64,000 bases of DNA. Origin: Thermodesulfobacteriota bacterium (GTDB taxonomy: Bacteria > Desulfobacterota > WTBG01 > CAIYCZ01 > CAIRTM01). Location: NCBI GenBank assembly GCA_028278025.1, contig JANQFE010000004.1, forward strand, positions 16,113-80,112, read 5' to 3'. The notes under the pieces were generated by a model. The model was given only the letters and a program-made list of their open reading frames with translations, was not told the origin of the DNA and searched no databases. Below are positions 58,197 through 64,000 of this stretch, piece by piece; within the stretch, counting starts at the first letter, position 1; each line of letters opens with the position of its first letter. A program made the position numbers and the translations under genes.

Positions 58197-59306
58197 TTAT
58201 AAACGTATCAATTCATAGTTCCTGGTTCCCAGTCCCAGCTTCTGGGCATATTCCATCTGTATTTCCCAATTGATTTCGGGATAGATTCCCCTGAATTTAT
58301 CACGACCTGGTGTATGGTTAGTGTTGAGGGCCGAGTCAGCGTAACCCTGCTCGGCATTTACCAAATCAACCGAGGCCTGATCAATTGCCAGAGGATCACG
58401 TGATGCCAGGATACCAATGTCCGGGACGAACGGACGATCCGCATGTCCATAGCAATCACATGCCGGGCTGATATTTAGAAGGAAGTTAACAAAAAAACTT
58501 TTTTCATATTTGTCTTTTAATGCTCCCAGAGTATATTCAATCATCTTTTCCTGAAAAACCTCAACCGATTCGTTCCACTTAATATCTACGGCACCATGTG
58601 GACAGATCGTGATACACTCAGCACATCCGATACAGTGCTCTACTGCAATTCTGTATTTCTCGGCAGGCTGGCTGATAGCATCAGCAGGGCACCATTCAGC
58701 ACATTTTCCGCAGGCTTTACATTTTTTCGCTTTAATCTGGGGTGAAATATTAGAATGCTGCTGCAGTTTGCCCTGACGGGATGCACATCCCATCCCGAGA
58801 TTTTTCAAGGCACCCCCAAAACCGGTTAAATCATGTCCTTTAAAGTGGGCTACACTAATCAAAGTATCTGACTGGACAATGGCCGAGGCAATTGAAACTT
58901 TTTTGAAGTGTTTTTTGTTTACCGGAATATCGATGTAATCGTTTCCACGCAATCCATCAGCGATAATTAGTGGTGCGGCAACGGTAGCAAAACTAAAACC
59001 ATGTTCAAGCGCAATCTTTGTATGCGAAACAGCTTCACCGCGCTCACCCCGATACAGGGTGTTTGCATCGGTTAAAAACGGTTTTCCTCCGCAGGCATAT
59101 ATTATATCTATGATATCCCGAACAAAAATAGGACGTACAAAGGCCGTGTTGCCTTTTTCACCAAAATGAATCTTTACAGCCACCAGATCATTCTTAGTTA
59201 TGGTTTCAGCAATGCCTGCTTTATTCACCAGATCAAGAATTTTTTTCGACATGTTCCGGCTGATAGTAGTGCGCAGGTCAATGAAAAAAACAGGTGCTTT
59301 GCTCAT
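58197..59306 (-). CDS. DUF362-family protein with two 4Fe-4S ferredoxin motifs
   Basis: 369 residues. The N-terminal DUF362 region (DLVAVKIHFGEKGNTAFVRP, then HFKGHDLTGFGGALKNLGMG) is followed by a two-cluster ferredoxin insert (CKACGKCAEWCP and CIGCAECITICP, about 193-240) and a C-terminal DUF362 half with ASRDPLAIDQASVDLVN. Members of this family are found in anaerobes and are thought to bind iron-sulfur clusters; the reaction is unknown. The start overlaps the lptD stop by ATGA, so the two are translated together. It suggests an anaerobic or microaerobic lifestyle. Confidence 0.88.
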   Translation of the reverse strand: MSKAPVFFIDLRTTISRNMSKKILDLVNKAGIAETITKNDLVAVKIHFGEKGNTAFVRPIFVRDIIDIIYACGGKPFLTDANTLYRGERGEAVSHTKIALEHGFSFATVAAPLIIADGLRGNDYIDIPVNKKHFKKVSIASAIVQSDTLISVAHFKGHDLTGFGGALKNLGMGCASRQGKLQQHSNISPQIKAKKCKACGKCAEWCPADAISQPAEKYRIAVEHCIGCAECITICPHGAVDIKWNESVEVFQEKMIEYTLGALKDKYEKSFFVNFLLNISPACDCYGHADRPFVPDIGILASRDPLAIDQASVDLVNAEQGYADSALNTNHTPGRDKFRGIYPEINWEIQMEYAQKLGLGTRNYELIRL

Positions 59307-61444
59307 ATTGTTTCTCCGAGTCCCTTTATAAAAAGTAAAAAATTTAAGCTCACATCGGAAGTTACCCCACCGCTATCTCCACTGGCTTCTACAGACAGCC
59401 GGGCGCCCCAGCAATTCGGACTATATTCTATACCAAACTCTGTATCAAGATCATCATACTCAAGATAGTCATAACGGGTATCAAAGAAGATATAAAATTC
59501 ACGCGCCAATCTCACCTTGCCTTCAAGATCAAGAATTTCATAGAGTCCTCGGGCATACCTGTACTCAAGCTCAAGGTATTCCCCTTTATGGTTATTCCAG
59601 TTCAACAATGCATTATACGCTCTCAGATTATTATCATAAGGACTATAAAAAAATTTAGCTTTAAAATACAGTGAAGATACTAGGCCCAATCGAATCTCTG
59701 CAAAAACATCTGAAAAATCTTCACTTGGATCGCCCTTGATATACAACCCGCCTTTTGGCGTGGTAATATTAAAAGACTGACCAAGCATAACATATCCGAT
59801 TTCACGTTCAACCGGCTGATCGGCGGCGTCTACGATAAGACCGGTAAACCTGTTTTTTACATAATATCCAACACTGTGACGCCTGAAAAATCTCTCCTGA
59901 ATGTCAAAACGGGGAAAATCTGTCTGGTCGTTCGACGGGAGGTATTCATACAGCAGGCCGGGCTCTACCGTATGTTTGAGCTTACTGAGCCACTTACCAT
60001 TTATCTGAAATATCCTGATAAAGGTGGTTGAAAGCTCTGCCTTTACACTGGGGAATACTCCTTCCTCATCAATACTGCGCGTATTATGTAAATCTAAATA
60101 GGAAATTCCGCGTATGCCGACCTCAGGTGTAAATTTGAGCCAGCCACCATAATTAAAAGGCCATGAAATCTTGGGAAAAATATCAATGCGGTGACCTTTC
60201 TGACCTTCCTCCCGCCATAAAAAATCATAAGATGCATCCAGCTGATAATACAGCGGTGATTGCAAAACCGGCTGCTGCATGCTTGAAAACATTATCTGGG
60301 GGAGTCTTTGGAGAGTCGCCGGATCACTTTGTTGCAGATTTTTATAGAGGTTGTTGTTTATAACTAGATTATAATTTTGCCAGTTTTTATTGATAAAAAA
60401 GACGGATTCATCTTTTTCACGTGTTTTAATATGAGATTTACTGACCTCGCCCTTTGAACGTTTTACCACCCGCTTGTAATCACGATAAAACTCCCGATCG
60501 GTTATGTGCGATCCCTGGGCCTTTATATAAAAATCATCAGAAAAATAATGTTCACCCTCAAAATTGAGGTAGCCTCTGAATTGATCCCGATCACGGGGTC
60601 GCCGGTATTCATGTTCAAAAAATCTGCTTTTTTCATGAGTAAAATAACTGTAAAACTTCCCCCAGGTATTTTCCTTGAGTTTGAAACGGTATTCGACACC
60701 GCCGCCGAATCCTTTTTTCGTAGTAGCATCCAGCCAGAACGTGGCATCAGTATTTTCCGATAGGGCCCAGTAAAATGAATTACCCATGCCGTATCCCAAA
60801 CGCCTTGAATGCCCTATTTCAGGATACAAAAAACCTGTCTGCCTGTTTACCTTCACCGGAAATAGTGCATAAGGTAAATATACCACCGGCAGACCCTTTA
60901 TTTTAAAAGTACTGTTGTGCAGCCTGGCATAACCGTCTATTGTAAGATCAATATTGCCGGCCTCAATTCTCCAGGCCGGGTTATTGCCGTCACACGTGGT
61001 CACCTTGCCTTTTTTCATAGTATAGGTGTTCAAGCCGAGCTTTTTAACCTCTTTGCCCTCAACATGAAAATTCTGCTCTTTTATAAATATTTTAGCACTG
61101 TAGACTTCGCCTATCTGTGTATCAAGATTTATTTTAAAAGATTCACAATACAGAATATCACCACCTTCATACAGCGCTACATTACCGTGTGCTTCGGCAT
61201 CCTGCGTTGTGAGGTTTATCTTGATCCTGTCGGCCTTAAGGGTTCTGTTGCCCTGGGTAATTTCAACATCGCCGCGGGCAAAAAGGTTATCAGCCTTTTG
61301 ATCATAACTCATATGGGCAGCATCTATCTCAACAGGCAGCTCTTCGAATGACTGTTCATTAAAAGGCTGTTTGCGGCCTGCAGCAGTACCGGAACAGAAG
61401 AGTATCGTTACAACTGTAAGTATAAAAGAAATGTGTCTATTCAT
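59303..61444 (-). CDS. lptD: LPS-assembly protein LptD
   Basis: 713 residues from the ATG at 61444; an earlier TTG (61450) is less likely. A signal peptide (ISFILTVVTILFCSGTAAG) precedes the OstA/LptA-like periplasmic domain (HMSYDQKADNLFARGDVEIT, LKADRIKINLTTQDAEAHGN). Then comes the large outer-membrane barrel rich in alternating aromatic strands (for example TFWLDATTKKGFGGGVEYRF), ending GVTSDVSLNFLLFIKG. It inserts LPS into the outer leaflet of the outer membrane, with LptE. It shows that the organism is diderm with LPS. It is encoded between folC and the DUF362 gene. Confidence 0.92.
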   Translation of the reverse strand: MNRHISFILTVVTILFCSGTAAGRKQPFNEQSFEELPVEIDAAHMSYDQKADNLFARGDVEITQGNRTLKADRIKINLTTQDAEAHGNVALYEGGDILYCESFKINLDTQIGEVYSAKIFIKEQNFHVEGKEVKKLGLNTYTMKKGKVTTCDGNNPAWRIEAGNIDLTIDGYARLHNSTFKIKGLPVVYLPYALFPVKVNRQTGFLYPEIGHSRRLGYGMGNSFYWALSENTDATFWLDATTKKGFGGGVEYRFKLKENTWGKFYSYFTHEKSRFFEHEYRRPRDRDQFRGYLNFEGEHYFSDDFYIKAQGSHITDREFYRDYKRVVKRSKGEVSKSHIKTREKDESVFFINKNWQNYNLVINNNLYKNLQQSDPATLQRLPQIMFSSMQQPVLQSPLYYQLDASYDFLWREEGQKGHRIDIFPKISWPFNYGGWLKFTPEVGIRGISYLDLHNTRSIDEEGVFPSVKAELSTTFIRIFQINGKWLSKLKHTVEPGLLYEYLPSNDQTDFPRFDIQERFFRRHSVGYYVKNRFTGLIVDAADQPVEREIGYVMLGQSFNITTPKGGLYIKGDPSEDFSDVFAEIRLGLVSSLYFKAKFFYSPYDNNLRAYNALLNWNNHKGEYLELEYRYARGLYEILDLEGKVRLAREFYIFFDTRYDYLEYDDLDTEFGIEYSPNCWGARLSVEASGDSGGVTSDVSLNFLLFIKGLGETI

Positions 61445-61474
61445 AAACAACTACACTTTTTATAGAATATATAA

Positions 61475-62785
61475 CTACATACCAATTCGACCGCTGGCAC
61501 CGGCACCTTTTTGCAATGCATATTCACGCACTTCACCAACGATAAAAAAAGATCCGGTTACACAAACCAGGTCATCACCGTCTGCCAAGTTTAGTATATG
61601 CTTATATGCTGAAATAACATTTTCAATCCAGAAAATATTTTTTCGGGCCGATAAGCTGTAAAATTTTTCAATATGCTCACGTGTAGCAGCCCTTTGCATC
61701 TGAGGTCTGCTCAAAACAACCGCTTTTGCATCAGGGATAAGCACTGAAAACAATTGACCGATATCTTTATCATCCATTATACCTATTAGCAAATATAGAT
61801 GTTTGTAATGGAAATATGTTGCCAGGGTTTTTTTTAAGGTTCTCCATGCCGCCGGATTGTGGGCACCATCAAGAATTACGGTCGGATTCTTCCCGACAAC
61901 CTCCATTCTCCCGGGCCAGCTGGTTTTTTTAATACCCTGCATTATGTCACGGTTGTTTATTGTATAACCTTGTTGTTTAAGCATGAGGGCTGCCGAAACA
62001 GCCATTGCGGCATTGCGCATCTGGTGATCACCGGCCAGACCGCAGGTGATATCCGGCAGCTTACAGTTGAGCCCTTTGAAGTTAAATATACCCGGTTTTC
62101 TTTTTCGACAGCTGAGTTCCCTTCCTATGCGGTAAACAGGGGCCTGCAGCTGTTCGGCTTTTTGCAGTATGTATTCTTGGACAGCAGCATTTCTTACACC
62201 GCTTATTACAGGAACACCCTTTTTGATAATGCCGGCCTTTTCCCGTGCAATATCTTTTAGTGTGTTGCCGAGATACATTTGATGCTCCAATTGTACGGCT
62301 GTTATAATGGATACCAGCGGCTTAATAACATTGGTGGCGTCAAACCTGCCTCCCAGCCCTACTTCAACTACAATAGGATCAGCACCCTCTTCTGCAAAAT
62401 AGCTGAATGCAAGTGCAGTAACAAACTCAAAATAGGTAATATAGGGAACATCCAGTTTCCGGCAGAGCTGTTTGATGGTGTTGGTAAGCTCTACAACTCT
62501 CTTTTTTTTGATGTAGTGCTTGCCGATTTTAATTCTTTCGGTAAAATCAATCAAATGGGGTGATGTGTAAAATCCTGCCCTGTAGCCGCTGTGCGTAAGA
62601 ATTGAATGCAGAAAAGCACCCGTTGATCCTTTTCCGTTGCTGCCGGCAATATGAACACAGCGTAACCGTTTATGCGGACTCCCCAGATGCGTGAGCAGCT
62701 TGTTAATATTTGTTAATCCAAGCTTAACACCAAATCTCTGCAGTCCAAACAAGTAATTGATTGTTTCGGAATACGTTTTAGTCAT
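61475..62785 (-). CDS. folC: Folylpolyglutamate / dihydrofolate synthase
   Basis: 436 residues. It adds glutamate to dihydropteroate and folates in an ATP-dependent reaction. P-loop AGSNGKGSTGAFLHSIL (about 47-63), SPHLIDFTERIKI, EVGLGGRFDATNVI, the Mur-ligase-like GLAGDHQMRNAAMAVSAAL, and VILDGAHNPAAWRTLKKTL are as in the family. The usual Asp-His pair before LG-x-T reads EHQMYLGNTLKDIAREKAGI, a minor change. No clear ribosome-binding site precedes the ATG. It is the third gene of the trpB-trpA-folC-lptD string. Confidence 0.95.
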   Translation of the reverse strand: MTKTYSETINYLFGLQRFGVKLGLTNINKLLTHLGSPHKRLRCVHIAGSNGKGSTGAFLHSILTHSGYRAGFYTSPHLIDFTERIKIGKHYIKKKRVVELTNTIKQLCRKLDVPYITYFEFVTALAFSYFAEEGADPIVVEVGLGGRFDATNVIKPLVSIITAVQLEHQMYLGNTLKDIAREKAGIIKKGVPVISGVRNAAVQEYILQKAEQLQAPVYRIGRELSCRKRKPGIFNFKGLNCKLPDITCGLAGDHQMRNAAMAVSAALMLKQQGYTINNRDIMQGIKKTSWPGRMEVVGKNPTVILDGAHNPAAWRTLKKTLATYFHYKHLYLLIGIMDDKDIGQLFSVLIPDAKAVVLSRPQMQRAATREHIEKFYSLSARKNIFWIENVISAYKHILNLADGDDLVCVTGSFFIVGEVREYALQKGAGASGRIGM

Positions 62786-62873
62786 TGCATTATTGGTTTA
62801 CTATTCTGATAAAAACAGCCAATTGCACAATAGTCATGAATAGATATAAAACTATTGGCTATCGGCTGTTTTG

Positions 62874-63674
62874 TTAGACCTCTAAGGTGGCATCCTTCAA
62901 TGATCGTACAAAATGACCAACTCTATCCAGCATGTCGGGTTTACCAAGGTTTGCTTCCAGTACTTTTATAATTGCACTGCCCACGATCATTGCATCTGCA
63001 TATCCTGCCAGCTCACGTATATGCTCAGGTTTGGATATACCGAAGCCTATACCTACCGGCAATGCAGTGAATTTTTTTATTTTATCTATATATGTCTTCA
63101 GCGTTTCATCAAGACTTTCACGTGCACCTGTCACCCCGGTTACTGAGACAAAATATACAAAACCGGACACTTTTTCTGAAACGAGCTGCATCCTTTCTTC
63201 CGTACTGGTAGGGGCCAGCAGAAAAATAGTATCTATCCCGTTTGCATCAGCTTCTCGTTTGAGGTCATCAGCCTCCTCGGGAGGCAAATCAACGGTAAGG
63301 AACCCGTCAACACCGGCTTCCCCGGCATCACGGGATAGTTTTTGTAAGCCGTACTGATAAAAGGGATTATAATAGCCAAAAAGAATTATAGGGATAGCAG
63401 ACCAGGCCCGTACCTTTTTAATGAGTGTGAAAATAGCCTTAAGTGAGAATTGGTTGTCAAGAGCACGCTGTGATGCCGCCTGAATCGTTGGTCCGTCTGC
63501 CATTGGATCTGAAAAAGGCACCCCCAATTCTATAATATCGGCACCATTTGTTATAAGACATTTTAACAGAGTTTCGGTTGTATCCATATCAGGATCACCG
63601 GCAGTAATATAGGGTATCAGTGCTTTTTCTTTTTTTCTTTTTAGTGTGTTGAAAACTTCGGTAATTCTACTCAT
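62874..63674 (-). CDS. trpA: Tryptophan synthase alpha chain
   Basis: 266 residues. It cleaves indole-3-glycerol phosphate to indole and glyceraldehyde 3-phosphate, passing indole to TrpB. Catalytic E49 and D60 are in IIELGVPFSDPMADGP; other signatures are IPYITAGDPDMDTTE, LFGYYNPFYQYG, GVDGFLTVDLPPEEA, VYFVSVTGVTGARES and PVGIGFGIS. GGGGAGA precedes the ATG. It directly follows trpB on the same strand. Confidence 0.97.
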   Translation of the reverse strand: MSRITEVFNTLKRKKEKALIPYITAGDPDMDTTETLLKCLITNGADIIELGVPFSDPMADGPTIQAASQRALDNQFSLKAIFTLIKKVRAWSAIPIILFGYYNPFYQYGLQKLSRDAGEAGVDGFLTVDLPPEEADDLKREADANGIDTIFLLAPTSTEERMQLVSEKVSGFVYFVSVTGVTGARESLDETLKTYIDKIKKFTALPVGIGFGISKPEHIRELAGYADAMIVGSAIIKVLEANLGKPDMLDRVGHFVRSLKDATLEV

Positions 63675-63739
63675 TAATTCTCCCCTGAGCTAAATTTCAC
63701 AAGCAAGCAGACTCCAATGTTATGGATTGTTAAAATCAA

Positions 63740-64000
63740 CTATAGTTGTATCCCCATGCTGTCAGCAGCAATATGAATATCTTTATCACCCCTGCCGGAC
63801 AGGTTAATAACGACGAGTGAACCCTTTTTCATGGCTCCGGCTTCTTTCATTACATATGCAATTGCATGTGAGCTCTCCAGAGCAGGTATTATACCTTCTA
63901 AAAGGGAAAGCTCCTTATAAGCACGCAGGGCTTCATCATCAGTTACAGAGGTATAGCTTACCCTGCCGGTTTCTTTTAAATAACTGTGTTCCGGGCCGAC
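63740..64000 (-). CDS. trpB: Tryptophan synthase beta chain, C-terminal part (runs off the window)
   Basis: The last 86 codons of trpB are in the window, and the gene continues beyond base 64000. The reading [40 protein letters not shown] and [17 protein letters not shown] is the usual C-terminus of TrpB, including the Ser-Gly-Arg-Gly-Asp motif that binds PLP phosphate and Na+. It joins indole with serine to make tryptophan. It lies 65 bases upstream of trpA. Confidence 0.95.
   Translation of the reverse strand, partial: VGPEHSYLKETGRVSYTSVTDDEALRAYKELSLLEGIIPALESSHAIAYVMKEAGAMKKGSLVVINLSGRGDKDIHIAADSMGIQL

Overview
This is a 64-kb piece of a bacterial chromosome of moderate to low G+C (by eye about 40-45%). 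The organism is a motile, diderm (Gram-negative type) bacterium. It encodes LptD, which exports LPS to the outer membrane, and short flagellins with FliD and FliS. It also has a full CheY/A/W/R/D/X/B chemotaxis operon and apparent sigma-54 and sigma-28 flagellar promoters. Archaeal-type enzymes (pyruvoyl arginine decarboxylase PdaD, phosphoglycerate mutase ApgM) sit beside ordinary bacterial ones. That mix is typical of Desulfobacterota-like, Omnitrophota or Auribacterota-like lineages, but the sequence alone does not settle the phylum.

Layout. (1) 152-3424: a large secreted multidomain protein with an eight-bladed PQQ-type propeller, behind a sigma-54-type promoter. (2) 3657-20471: a plus-strand glycan-transfer island. 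It holds three proteins with a Maf-like N-terminal domain fused to a CgeB-type glycosyltransferase, one CgeB-TPR protein, one HMW1C/GT41-like transferase and two GT9 (heptosyltransferase-fold) proteins. It also holds GpsA and a nucleotidyltransferase / CDP-glycerol-transferase / GT-A fusion. (3) 20489-26027: an unknown protein and a FliT/FlgN-like protein, then fliS, fliD and fliC on the minus strand and flaG on the plus strand. Position and the Maf-like domains make flagellin the likely acceptor of region 2. (4) 26242-31195: HD-GYP and PilZ proteins (c-di-GMP), a PHP phosphoesterase, miaB and a two-domain cyclic-nucleotide-binding protein. (5) 31386-39075: the chemotaxis operon. (6) 39124-48039: a PIN protein, then arginine-to-putrescine genes (speB, pdaD), an HtrA protease, eno, pcm, apgM and ligA. 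(7) 48189-about 53330: an integron-type gene-cassette array without an integrase. All ORFs point the same way and are separated by attC-like sites, one exactly 59 bp long; two cassettes are complementary at their boundaries over all 7 bases. (8) 53359-58022, minus: a kelch-repeat lipoprotein, a hybrid histidine kinase and a diguanylate-cyclase response regulator. (9) 58197-64000, minus: trpB (partial), trpA, folC, lptD and a DUF362 iron-sulfur protein.

The two most distinctive systems are the flagellin-modification island, with its apparent glycerol-phosphate branch (GpsA plus the three-domain fusion), and the cassette array, which carries small membrane proteins, two methyltransferases, a toxin-antitoxin-like pair and two cassettes holding gene remnants. 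A palindromic intergenic element is also present in two diverged copies (3425-3616 and 26839-27005). No rRNA, tRNA, CRISPR array, transposase or integrase was seen.
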